A DNA stretch of 64,000 nucleotides. Source: Halomonas heilongjiangensis (GTDB taxonomy: Bacteria; Pseudomonadota; Gammaproteobacteria; Pseudomonadales; Halomonadaceae). The position numbers were made by a program, and so were the translations under genes. The stretch's first letter is position 1, and each line of letters starts with the position of its first letter. The notes under the pieces are model-generated. The model saw nothing but the letters and a program-made list of their open reading frames with translations, was not told the DNA's origin and did not search any database. The stretch covers positions 100,897 to 164,896 of the forward strand of contig NZ_PNRE01000090.1 in NCBI RefSeq assembly GCF_002879645.1. The letters are read 5' to 3'. Below, piece after piece: positions 53,513 to 61,865 of this stretch.

Positions 53513-55421
53513 CCTGGCTCTCCCTGATCGAAGACGGGGACGCGAGGCCCGTCGGTTGGGCCCGGGGCAGCTCGACACGGAACCAGGCGCCTCCCGACGG
53601 GCGATTCCCGGCGTGGATGCGCCCGCCGAGGTCCTGGACGATGCCGTAGCTGATGAACAGCCCCAGCCCCAGGCCGTCCCCCACCGCCTTGGTGGTGAAG
53701 AACGGATCGAAGAGCTGCTCCAGCAGTTCGTCGGGGATGCCGGCGCCGTTGTCGGCCACCGTCACCACCAGGCGCTCGGCCTCGGCCTCGATGGCGACCT
53801 CCAGCCACGGCTCGGCCACCCCGCGCAGGGCGTCCAGGGCGTTGCGCAGCAGGTTGGTCAGCAGTTGCTCGACGCGCACCTCGTCGCCCAGCACCCACAA
53901 CGCCCCCCCGGGCAGGCGGCTCCGGGGCCGCACGCCCTGCTGTCGGCAGCGCTCCGCCAGCAGCTCGAGGACGAAGTCGAGCCGCGCCACCAGGTCCACC
54001 GGCTCCCGGGCCCCGCCCTTGCGGGCAAACAGCTTGAGCTGGCGGATCAGGCCACCGAGCCGCTCGCAGAGCGCCTGGATGCGCTGGAAGTTGTCGTCGG
54101 CGGCGTCGGAGCGCCCTCGATCCAGCAGCCGCTGGCCATTGGCCGCATAGGTACGGATCCCCGAGAGCGGCTGGTTGAGCTCATGGGCGATGCCGGCGGC
54201 CATGGTGCCCAGGGCCGCCAGCTTGCCGGCCTGCACCAGCTCCGCCTGGGCCTCCTGCAGCTCGCGGGTGCGTTCCACCACTCGCGCCTCCAGGCGCTCG
54301 TTGGCCTCGCGGATGATCGCCGCCTCACGCTCCCGCAGCCGCTGGCGCTTCTGCCGTTCGCGCAGCCACAGCGCCAGCAGCAGCAGGGCCAGCCACACCG
54401 CCACGCCCCCCATCAGGGCATTGCGGGCACTGACATAGAGCGGTCGCACCGGCATCAGGTAGTGCATCGTCCAGCCCAGGGTCTCCAGCGCCAGGGTAGT
54501 GTCGACCAGGCGCTCGCCGAGCCCCGCTCCCCCTACCAGCAGCGAGTCGTCCCGCAGGCGTCGCCCCAGCGGCTCGAGCGGCTCGCCCATGAACTGGCGC
54601 TGCCGACGGATCTCCTCGCGGGCCTGCGGGGTCAGCTCCCCCAGGCGGCGATAGCGCCATTCGGGTCGGCTGGAGAGGATCACCACCCCGTTGGCATCGG
54701 TGAGCAGCACCTTCTCGCCGGCCCGGCGCCAGTCCGCCTGCAGCGCCTCCAGCGAGACCTTGGCCACCAGCACACCCTGGGCCGCTTCCGGGGCGCCGGG
54801 CCCCACGGCGGCGGAGACGAAATAGCCGGGGCGGCCCGTGGTGCTCCCCACGGCGAAGAATTCCCCCTGCCCCGTGGCCATGGCCTCGTAGAAGTAGGGG
54901 CGGAAGCGATAGTCATGGCCCACGAAGCTGTCGGCCTCGGCATGGTTGCTGCTGGCCAGGGTCCGGCCCTCGGCGTCCAGCAGGAAGATCACCTCGGCGC
55001 CGGAGCGTTCGGCCACCAGCGCCAGGAAGGCATTCACCTGGGGCACGAAGATCTCGGCGGGATCGAGCAGCGCCGCCTGTATCTGGGGCTGGTGGGCGAG
55101 CAGCCCCGGCAGGTAGGTGAAACGCTCGAGGGCCCCCTGCAGGCTGCTGCCGTAGAGCGACAGCCGGTTGTCGGCATGGCGACGCGCCTCCGCCTCCGAC
55201 TGGGCATACTGCCACTGCCACAGCCACCAGAGGCTGGCCAGCGCCACCCCGACCAGGCACAGGAGCGGCAGGCGTCGCCACCGGCTCAAGGCCGCGACTC
55301 CGGGCGAGGTGGCGGCCCCGGTCGAGGTAGAGGCATAGTCAGCATCGGGTGCGGCGGCCTCATGGCATCTCCTCCTCTCCGGTCGACGCCGCGGCGTCGA
55401 AATCGACGATGCCCGGATCAT
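53502..55421 (-). CDS. dctB: Sensor histidine kinase (DctB type)
   Basis: A 639-residue two-helix membrane sensor. Helix 1 at about 48-68 (LPLLCLVGVALASLWWLW) and helix 2 near 325-345 bracket a periplasmic dCache domain with DYRFRPYFYEAM, a stretch like the ligand site of C4-dicarboxylate sensors. A coiled linker leads to the kinase core: phospho-His in GIAHELNQPLSGIRTY, N box, and DNGAGIPDELLEQLFDPFF with GLGLGLFIS. It should detect the transported acid and phosphorylate DctD. The start is uncertain; the ATG at 55421 has GGGTGG before it. Confidence 0.9.
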   Translation of the reverse strand: MIRASSISTPRRRPERRRCHEAAAPDADYASTSTGAATSPGVAALSRWRRLPLLCLVGVALASLWWLWQWQYAQSEAEARRHADNRLSLYGSSLQGALERFTYLPGLLAHQPQIQAALLDPAEIFVPQVNAFLALVAERSGAEVIFLLDAEGRTLASSNHAEADSFVGHDYRFRPYFYEAMATGQGEFFAVGSTTGRPGYFVSAAVGPGAPEAAQGVLVAKVSLEALQADWRRAGEKVLLTDANGVVILSSRPEWRYRRLGELTPQAREEIRRQRQFMGEPLEPLGRRLRDDSLLVGGAGLGERLVDTTLALETLGWTMHYLMPVRPLYVSARNALMGGVAVWLALLLLALWLRERQKRQRLREREAAIIREANERLEARVVERTRELQEAQAELVQAGKLAALGTMAAGIAHELNQPLSGIRTYAANGQRLLDRGRSDAADDNFQRIQALCERLGGLIRQLKLFARKGGAREPVDLVARLDFVLELLAERCRQQGVRPRSRLPGGALWVLGDEVRVEQLLTNLLRNALDALRGVAEPWLEVAIEAEAERLVVTVADNGAGIPDELLEQLFDPFFTTKAVGDGLGLGLFISYGIVQDLGGRIHAGNRPSGGAWFRVELPRAQPTGLASPSSIRESQDEP

Positions 55422-55519
55422 ACCACCCCGGCAGGGAGCCGGCGCTGAGCCGATGACACCCATCCCATCTCGCGGCCAAGGCGTTATGCTGTGGTAAACC
55501 CGACAAAGGAAAGTGCCTG

Positions 55520-56068
55520 ATGGACGAACACGCCCTGCCCGGCCAGCACGAGCTGACCATGACCGTGCTGATGACTCCCGACATGGCCAACTTCAGCGGC
55601 AAGGTGCACGGCGGCGCCATCCTCAAGAAGCTCGACGAGGTGGCCTACGCCTGCGCCAGCCGCTACTCCGGCCACTACGTGGTGACCCTCTCGGTGGACC
55701 AGGTGCGCTTCAAGCAGCCGATCCACGTCGGCGAGCTGGTCACCTTCCTGGCCAGCGTCAACCACGTGGGTCGCTCCTCCATGGAGATCGGCATCAAGGT
55801 GGTCGCCGAGGACATCCAGCAGAAGATGATCCGCCACACCAACAGCTGCTACCTGACCATGGTGGCGGTGGGCGCCGACGGCAGGCCGGCCCGGGTGCCG
55901 CCGCTGACGCTCGCGACGCCACAGCAGAAGCTGCGCTTCGAGAAGGCCGCGCTGCGCAAGAAGCTGCGCAAGCAGGCCGAGGAGGAGGAGCGCCGTACCC
56001 AGCAGCACCACGATGATGGCCAGGCCCGGGCCACCGTCCGCCATGGCGACGATGCGGTGCCCCGCTGA
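55520..56068 (+). CDS. Acyl-CoA thioesterase (hot-dog fold, YciA-like)
   Basis: A 182-residue hot-dog protein with the acyl-CoA thioesterase motif NFSGKVHGGAILKKLDEVA near residues 24-42, VTLSVDQVRFKQPIHVGE near 55-72 and a HVGRSSMEIGIKV strand pair. It hydrolyses acyl-CoA to free CoA in the cytoplasm. After the fold (to about 130) a Lys/Glu/Arg-rich C-terminal tail of some 50 residues follows, longer than in YciA. Divergent from dctB; 62 bp before the voltage-sensor-like gene. Confidence 0.9.
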   Translation: MDEHALPGQHELTMTVLMTPDMANFSGKVHGGAILKKLDEVAYACASRYSGHYVVTLSVDQVRFKQPIHVGELVTFLASVNHVGRSSMEIGIKVVAEDIQQKMIRHTNSCYLTMVAVGADGRPARVPPLTLATPQQKLRFEKAALRKKLRKQAEEEERRTQQHHDDGQARATVRHGDDAVPR

Positions 56069-56130
56069 GCCATGCGGCAGCTGCGACTCCGGCGGCTCTC
56101 ACACTTCTCACCAGGGCACAAGGAGGCGCC

Positions 56131-57138
56131 ATGTCCCCCTCGCTCCCCGATCGAGGACCACGATCGTCCCTGCTGGAGCGCGTCCACCTGGCCTGGGACC
56201 TGCTCGTCATCGTGCTGGTCGTCGCCAACCTGGCGCTGCTGCTGTTCGACGGCCTGTTCCTGCTGCCGCCGCTGAATGCCGCCTTCGAGGCCGTGGCGCC
56301 GGGGCTGCATGACGCCTACGACCGCCACGTCCATGCCCACTTCGTCGCCATCGACCTGGCCTTCGTGGCGGTCTTCGTGCTCGACGTGCTGCTGGGCTGG
56401 GCGGTGGCCATCCTGGAGCGCCGCTACCATCGCTGGTTCTTCTACCCCTTCGTGCACTGGTACGACGTGCTGGGCTGCATCCCGGTGGGCGGCTTCCGGC
56501 TGCTGCGGGTGCTGCGCGTCGTCTCGCTGCTGCACCGGCTGCAGCGGCTGGGGCTGATCGATATCCGCCGCTGGCGGCTGTATGGCGTCTACGCCAAGTA
56601 CTACGACATCCTGATGGAGGAGCTCTCGGACCGTATCGCCCTGCGCCTGCTGGACAACATCCAGGACCAGGTCCGCGGCAGCGATTCCCTGTCGACGCGC
56701 CTCGCCGAGGACGTGGTGATGCCGCGCAAGCAGCAGTTGATCCACGAGATCAGCCGACGCCTGGAGGAGATGGTCGACAGCGCCTACCGGACCAATCGCG
56801 GCGAGCTGATGCGCTACATCAGCGCCCTGGTCGGGCGAACCCTGGCGGAGAACCCCGAGATGAAGCGCCTCCGGCGCCTGCCGCTGGGCGGACAGGTAGC
56901 CGGAGCCCTGGACGACTCGCTGAGCGATATCGCCTGCCGCCTGGTGCACGAAGCCATCGAGGGCCTGCGCTCGCCGGAGTTCAACTTGCTGGTGGAACAC
57001 CTCGCCGACAGCGGCTTCGAGGCCTGGCTGCGGGTCGACGACCACACCGACCGGGTCACCGAGCAGGTGCTCGTCGACATGCTGGAGGTAATCAAGGAGC
57101 GGGTCGCCCGCCAGCGCTGGAAGCAGCGCTACGAGTAA
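56131..57138 (+). CDS. Voltage-sensor-like membrane protein without a pore domain
   Basis: A 335-residue protein. Three helices (about 20-45, 70-93 and 102-120) are followed by an S4-like Arg-rich segment, RLLRVLRVVSLLHRLQRLG (about 121-139), and HWYDVLG resembles the S3 Asp of voltage sensors. There is no S5-pore-S6 sequence; instead about 190 soluble, mostly helical residues follow. It therefore looks like a stand-alone voltage-sensor domain with a cytoplasmic effector part, not a working ion channel. AAGGAGG precedes the ATG. Function unknown; annotation as ion transporter would overstate it. Confidence 0.7.
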   Translation: MSPSLPDRGPRSSLLERVHLAWDLLVIVLVVANLALLLFDGLFLLPPLNAAFEAVAPGLHDAYDRHVHAHFVAIDLAFVAVFVLDVLLGWAVAILERRYHRWFFYPFVHWYDVLGCIPVGGFRLLRVLRVVSLLHRLQRLGLIDIRRWRLYGVYAKYYDILMEELSDRIALRLLDNIQDQVRGSDSLSTRLAEDVVMPRKQQLIHEISRRLEEMVDSAYRTNRGELMRYISALVGRTLAENPEMKRLRRLPLGGQVAGALDDSLSDIACRLVHEAIEGLRSPEFNLLVEHLADSGFEAWLRVDDHTDRVTEQVLVDMLEVIKERVARQRWKQRYE

Positions 57139-57148
57139 GCCTCCCGGG

Positions 57149-58339
57149 TCAGTAAAGGCGCGCCTTGATGATGGGTTTCAGCAGATAACTCAACAGGGTA
57201 CGTTTTCCTGTCTGGATATCCACCTGAGCCACCATGCCAGGACGGATCGGCAGCATCTCGCCGTTGCGCTCCAGGTAGGCACGCTCGGTGCGGATCAGCA
57301 CCTCGTAGAAGGCCTCCTTGCCGCGCGGCGTCTCCTCCTCGATGGTATCCTCGCTGATCTGCTCCACCTGACCTTCGAGGTCGCCGTAGATGGTGTAGTC
57401 GTAGGCGGTGACCTTGACGCTGGCCGGCATGCCCGGCGCCACGAAGGCGACGTCCTGGGGGCGCACCCGGGCCTCGATCAACAGTTGGTCCTCGATCGGG
57501 ATGATCTCCATGATCGGCTCGCCGGGCTGGATCACCCCACCCCGGGTGTTGACCTGGATATCGTTGACCCGACCACGCACCGGCGAGTGGATCTCGGTGC
57601 GCTGCAGCTGGTCGCTGCGCTGCAGCAGGATCTGCTCCAGGGTGCTGAGCTCGGCCTGCTTGGCGGAGAGCTCGGCGTAGGCGTCCTGCACATAGGTGTT
57701 GCGGAGCTCCGCCAACCGTCCCCCCAGGCTGGCGATGGCCTGGCCAAGCTTGAGCGCCTCCATCTCGCTGACCGAGCGGCGCTGCACCAGCGGCTCCACC
57801 AGGTCCAACTGGCGCCGGACCAGGCGGATCTCCTCGCCGATCGAGCGCTCCGCCTCGCGCAGCCGGTCACGCCGTGCGCGGAACAGTGCCTGCTCCGAGC
57901 GCACCAGTTCGCCCTTGGGGTCGAACTCCGCGGGGAAGTCGATGCGTTCCTGCTCCAGCACTTCGGCCTCCAGGCGGGCGCTGGCCACCCGCAGCACGGC
58001 GATCTGACTCACCGTCTCCAGGTAGGCACTGCGAAATCGGGTGTCGTCGAGACGTACCAGGATCTGCCCCACCTCCACACGCTCGCCGCGACGCACCAGC
58101 AGCTCGGCGAGGATACCGCCCTCCAAGCTCTGGATGGTCTGCATCCGGGTCAAGGGCACTACCCGCCCCTCGCCGCGGGTCACCTCGTCGATCTCGGCCC
58201 AAGCCGCCCAGGCCACGAATACCCCCAGCACCAACAGGCTGACCCACAGGATGGGGTGACTGGCCCGGTGGTGCGAGCTGAGCCGGGAGTCGCCCAGTTC
58301 GTGGAGGATCTGCGCCTCCATTCGCTGCCCGTTAGCCAT
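57149..58339 (-). CDS. Type I secretion periplasmic adaptor (HlyD/LapC family)
   Basis: A 396-residue membrane-fusion protein. One helix near residues 28-48 (LWVSLLVLGVFVAWAAWA), then GRVVPLTRMQTIQSLEGGILAEL lipoyl half-motif near 62-85, a long coiled coil (about 95-240) and the C-terminal beta barrel with VRPQDVAFVAPGMPASVKV. It bridges the ABC exporter and the TolC-type outer channel for adhesin export. The start at 58339 has GGAGGAG and overlaps the ABC gene stop by 8 bp. Last gene of the secretion operon. Confidence 0.93.
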   Translation of the reverse strand: MANGQRMEAQILHELGDSRLSSHHRASHPILWVSLLVLGVFVAWAAWAEIDEVTRGEGRVVPLTRMQTIQSLEGGILAELLVRRGERVEVGQILVRLDDTRFRSAYLETVSQIAVLRVASARLEAEVLEQERIDFPAEFDPKGELVRSEQALFRARRDRLREAERSIGEEIRLVRRQLDLVEPLVQRRSVSEMEALKLGQAIASLGGRLAELRNTYVQDAYAELSAKQAELSTLEQILLQRSDQLQRTEIHSPVRGRVNDIQVNTRGGVIQPGEPIMEIIPIEDQLLIEARVRPQDVAFVAPGMPASVKVTAYDYTIYGDLEGQVEQISEDTIEEETPRGKEAFYEVLIRTERAYLERNGEMLPIRPGMVAQVDIQTGKRTLLSYLLKPIIKARLY

Positions 58340-60497
58340 CCCGACACTCCTCCCCGACACGCTTGCGACGCGGCACCTTCACCTGATTGCCGCTCACCAC
58401 GCTGTCCACCGGGCCGTCCATCACCACCCGGCCATCGCGCAGCACCACTGCCCGCTCCACCAGGGACAGCAGTGTCTTCTTGTGGGTCGAGACCACCAGG
58501 GTTCGCCCCGCCAGCCAGCCACTCAGGTAGTCGATGACCCGTCGCTCGCTGGTCTGGTCGAAGGCCGAGGTGGGCTCGTCCATCAGCACGATGCGCGGGT
58601 CCTGCAGCAGCAGCCGGGTCAAGCCGATGGCCTGACGCTGCCCGCCGGAGACGCTGCCGCTGCCCTGGATCGGCAGGTCCAGGCCCAGCGGATGGCGGCG
58701 CACGAAGGCGCCCAGCCCCACGGCATCCAGCGCCTCGAACAGCGCCTCGTCGTCATGGGCGGCGCCGTCCAGCAACAGGTTCTCGCGCAAGGTGCCGTAG
58801 AACAGTGCGATGTCCTGGGGCAGGTAGCCAATCGCGCGACGACGATCCGCCGGCTCGATCTGCCCCAGGCTGACATCGTCGAGCAGCACCCTGCCATTGC
58901 CCGGGTCGCTCAGCCCCGCCAGCAGACGCAGCAGGGTCGACTTGCCGGCGCCATTGCCTCCCAGCAGGGCGATACGCTCGCCGGCAGCGATTTCCAGTTC
59001 CTGGAGATTCAGGGCGGCCGGCCCCTCCTCCTGGTAGCGCAGGCGCACCTCTTCCAGCCGGTAGTGGCCGCGCAACGATGGCTTGCGGACGAAGGTGCGC
59101 CCCGCCGGGCGCTCCACCGGCGCCTTCATCAGTTCATCGAGCCCCTCGAGGGCCACCTTGACGTGCTGCCAGCGCGCCAGGAGGCCGGCCACCTGGGTCA
59201 TGGGCGACACGGTGCGCGAGGCCAGGATGGTGCAGGCGATCAGCGCCCCGATGGTCATGTTGCCGGCGCCGATCTGGTAGACCCCCACCAGCACCACCCC
59301 CACATAGCCGAGCTGCTGGACCATGGTGGCGCCATGGCCGAGCATCGCCGAGAGGCCTCGCACCTTGACGCCCACCTCGGCGAGTTCCGCCGAGAGGCTC
59401 TCCCACAGTCGCAGGTTGCGCCCCTCGGCCCGGGTCGCCTTGACCGTTTCCAGGTTCTCGATGGACTCCAGCAGCACGCCGTTGCGCACCGCCCCCTCGC
59501 GCAGATTCCGCCGCGAGAGCTTCGCCAGGCGCCCCTGAGCCAGTAGCCCCGGCAGGACCATCAGCCAGATAGCGATGAAGGGGATCCAGGCCACCGGTCC
59601 GCCGATGTAGGCGATCACCCCCAGAAACAGCAGCACGAAGGGCAGGTCGCTGATCGCCCCGATGGTCGAGGAAGTGAAGAACTCGCGGACCGACTCGAAC
59701 TCGCGGATCTGGGCACTGAAGGCCCCGGTGGAGCCAGGCTTGGCCGCCAGGCGCAACTGCATCACCTGCTCGAAGAGCCGCGACGTGAGCTGCTGATCCA
59801 ACCCCTTGCCGGTAATGTCGAGCAGGTGGGCGCGAAGGATACGCAGCACGAACTCCAGTACCACCGCGAGCGCCACCCCACTGGCCAGGATCCACAGGGT
59901 ATCGAAGGCCGCGGTGGGTACCACCCGGTCGTAGACCTGCATGGCGAAGATCGCCGTGGAGATGGCCAGCATATTAGCCATCAGCGCCGCTACGCCCACC
60001 TCGACCCAGGTCTTCCAGCGTCGCTTCAACGGCCCCTTCAGCCAGTGCTCATCGTGCTCCCGGGCAAAGTCGCCGGCCCGGTCATCCGGCCGATAGGCCG
60101 GGCGCGCCACCACGACGGCCCCTCCATAGCTGGCCGTCAGCGCCTCTCGCCGGCGCGTCTCGCTGCCACCACCACTCTCCGGCAGCAGCACCACCGCCTC
60201 GTCGTCGCGCCATTCGACCAATAGCCGTGTACTGCCATCGGCCATGATCAGCAGTGCCGGCAGCAGACCCTCGCCTATCGTCTCCAGGGGCGACTCCAAC
60301 ACCCGGGCCTCGATCGCTACCCGGCGCAGCGCCCGCGACACCAGGGCCAGCGGCAGGCAGCCCTGCTCCAGGGCCAGGCCATCGCCCAGCTCCGCCGGTG
60401 TGGTGGTGCGGCCCAGCCGGTGGCAGAGCAGCACGAGCCCGGCGCGCAGGGGGTCGGTTCCTTCAGCGGAGTTCCCCAGTACCTGTGCCGTTGCCAT
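58332..60497 (-). CDS. Type I secretion ABC exporter with degenerate peptidase domain (LapB-like)
   Basis: A 721-residue exporter. Residues 1-135 form a C39-like domain that lacks the catalytic Cys of peptidase exporters, as in LapB-type exporters of RTX adhesins; a six-helix membrane domain follows (about 160-450); the ATPase has Walker A LGGNGAGKSTLL near 530, signature SVSGGQRQA and Walker B IVLMDEPTSAFD. It pumps the unfolded adhesin across both membranes with the adjoining adaptor and channel. The start at 60497 follows GGGAGG and lies 35 bp inside the channel gene. Confidence 0.93.
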   Translation of the reverse strand: MATAQVLGNSAEGTDPLRAGLVLLCHRLGRTTTPAELGDGLALEQGCLPLALVSRALRRVAIEARVLESPLETIGEGLLPALLIMADGSTRLLVEWRDDEAVVLLPESGGGSETRRREALTASYGGAVVVARPAYRPDDRAGDFAREHDEHWLKGPLKRRWKTWVEVGVAALMANMLAISTAIFAMQVYDRVVPTAAFDTLWILASGVALAVVLEFVLRILRAHLLDITGKGLDQQLTSRLFEQVMQLRLAAKPGSTGAFSAQIREFESVREFFTSSTIGAISDLPFVLLFLGVIAYIGGPVAWIPFIAIWLMVLPGLLAQGRLAKLSRRNLREGAVRNGVLLESIENLETVKATRAEGRNLRLWESLSAELAEVGVKVRGLSAMLGHGATMVQQLGYVGVVLVGVYQIGAGNMTIGALIACTILASRTVSPMTQVAGLLARWQHVKVALEGLDELMKAPVERPAGRTFVRKPSLRGHYRLEEVRLRYQEEGPAALNLQELEIAAGERIALLGGNGAGKSTLLRLLAGLSDPGNGRVLLDDVSLGQIEPADRRRAIGYLPQDIALFYGTLRENLLLDGAAHDDEALFEALDAVGLGAFVRRHPLGLDLPIQGSGSVSGGQRQAIGLTRLLLQDPRIVLMDEPTSAFDQTSERRVIDYLSGWLAGRTLVVSTHKKTLLSLVERAVVLRDGRVVMDGPVDSVVSGNQVKVPRRKRVGEECRDG

Positions 60498-61845
60498 ATG
60501 GAACCTCCCTCTCCACGCCCTGGCCATGGTCCGCATCCAGCAGGGCATCCAGCCGCCCCAGCTGGGCCGCGGCCCGATACGGTATCCTGGTCTGTTCGCT
60601 CACCAGGTCGACGCGCTGCCGTTCGGCCTCGAAGCGGTCTCGCTGAATGACCAGAAGGTCATTCAGCTCGCGCAGCCCTACCTCGAACTGCTCCTGGTAG
60701 GCGTCGGCCACCTCTACGGCACTGGTGTGCTGTGCCTCCACGGCCTCCAGCCGCCATTCCAGCATCTCGGCGAGCTCGAGCAGGGTGAAGAGCTGGCGGC
60801 GCAAGTCGCGTCGGGTGGCCCGCTGGGTCCACTGGGCCGCTTCGATGCGCTGACGAGCCGACTCAACCCGCCGGAAGTTGGACAAGCCCTGGAAGGCATC
60901 CATGCGCAGGCGCAGCGCCACCACGGCGTCCTCCTCCATGCGACCGCCGATCTCGCGACGCAGCACCGAACCTTCCAGATTAAGCTGGGGACGCAGCGCG
61001 GCGCGGGACTCCGCCTCCTCGGCACGCGCCGCCAGCACCTCCTCGCGGGCCTGGCGGAACAGCGGCGCCTCGGCCACCGCGGCCTCCAGCGCCGTGGTCT
61101 CGCGCAGGCGCTCGATCAGAGGGATGGGAGTGGGCCATTGCAACCCGCCGGGAGATCGGTCGACCAACTCCCGGAACTGGGCCCTGGCCTCGCTCAGGGC
61201 ACCGCGCTCCAGGGAACGCTGCTCCAGGGCTCGGGCCAGCTCCAGCTCGGCCCGGTCGGCCTCGCCGCGATCCACGTAGCCCACCAGGCTACGGTCGCGG
61301 CTCAGCTCGGCGAGTGCCTCGAGCCGCTCGATATGCGAGGCCACCACGGACAGCCGCGCCTCGGCGGCCAGTACGTCGAGATAGACCTCGATGATGTCCA
61401 GGGCAGCCTCGTCGCTGGTGACCTTGAGCGCCTCCAGATGCTGACGCTCCACCGCCGAGGCACTTTCTACTCGCGAGCGCACCCGCCCCCAATCGTAGAG
61501 CATCTGCGAGGCGGTGATGTCATAGCCGAACTCACCCCAGAGCGAGTTTTCCGGCCCTGCCAAAGCCTGCAGGGTCGGCCAGTAGCCGTCTCGGGCGATC
61601 TCCACCTGGGTACCGACCTCGGCGACCCGGGCCTCGGCGGCGCTGACCGCCGGATGAATGGAAAGGCCCTGCTGCACCGCCTCGTCCAGGCTCAACGCCC
61701 AGACCGGAGAAGAGAGTAGCGGCGACGTTAGCAGGCCCATGAGGAGCACTCCGGCCCAGCCAGGGCCGAAGCGGCGAGGACGGCGTTCGTTGATCAAGGG
61801 GGGAAGCGCCACGCCATAACCCGAACGCCACACTTCCTGGATCAC
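60463..61845 (-). CDS. TolC-family outer-membrane channel of the type I system
   Basis: A 460-residue outer-membrane factor. The signal peptide (core VLLMGLLTSPLLSS) ends about residue 50, giving LSLDEAVQQGLSIHPAVSAAEA, the usual TolC start, followed by two helical-hairpin repeats with GYDITASQMLYDWGRVRSRV and the second-half VALRLRMDAFQGLSNFRRVE. It starts at a GTG at 61845 with AGGGA before it, 20 bp after the adhesin stop. Adhesin, channel, exporter and adaptor are thus one transcriptional block (LapE-B-C order). Confidence 0.91.
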   Translation of the reverse strand: MIQEVWRSGYGVALPPLINERRPRRFGPGWAGVLLMGLLTSPLLSSPVWALSLDEAVQQGLSIHPAVSAAEARVAEVGTQVEIARDGYWPTLQALAGPENSLWGEFGYDITASQMLYDWGRVRSRVESASAVERQHLEALKVTSDEAALDIIEVYLDVLAAEARLSVVASHIERLEALAELSRDRSLVGYVDRGEADRAELELARALEQRSLERGALSEARAQFRELVDRSPGGLQWPTPIPLIERLRETTALEAAVAEAPLFRQAREEVLAARAEEAESRAALRPQLNLEGSVLRREIGGRMEEDAVVALRLRMDAFQGLSNFRRVESARQRIEAAQWTQRATRRDLRRQLFTLLELAEMLEWRLEAVEAQHTSAVEVADAYQEQFEVGLRELNDLLVIQRDRFEAERQRVDLVSEQTRIPYRAAAQLGRLDALLDADHGQGVEREVPYGNGTGTGELR

Positions 61846-61865
61846 GCTTCCCTTTCTACCCCCGA

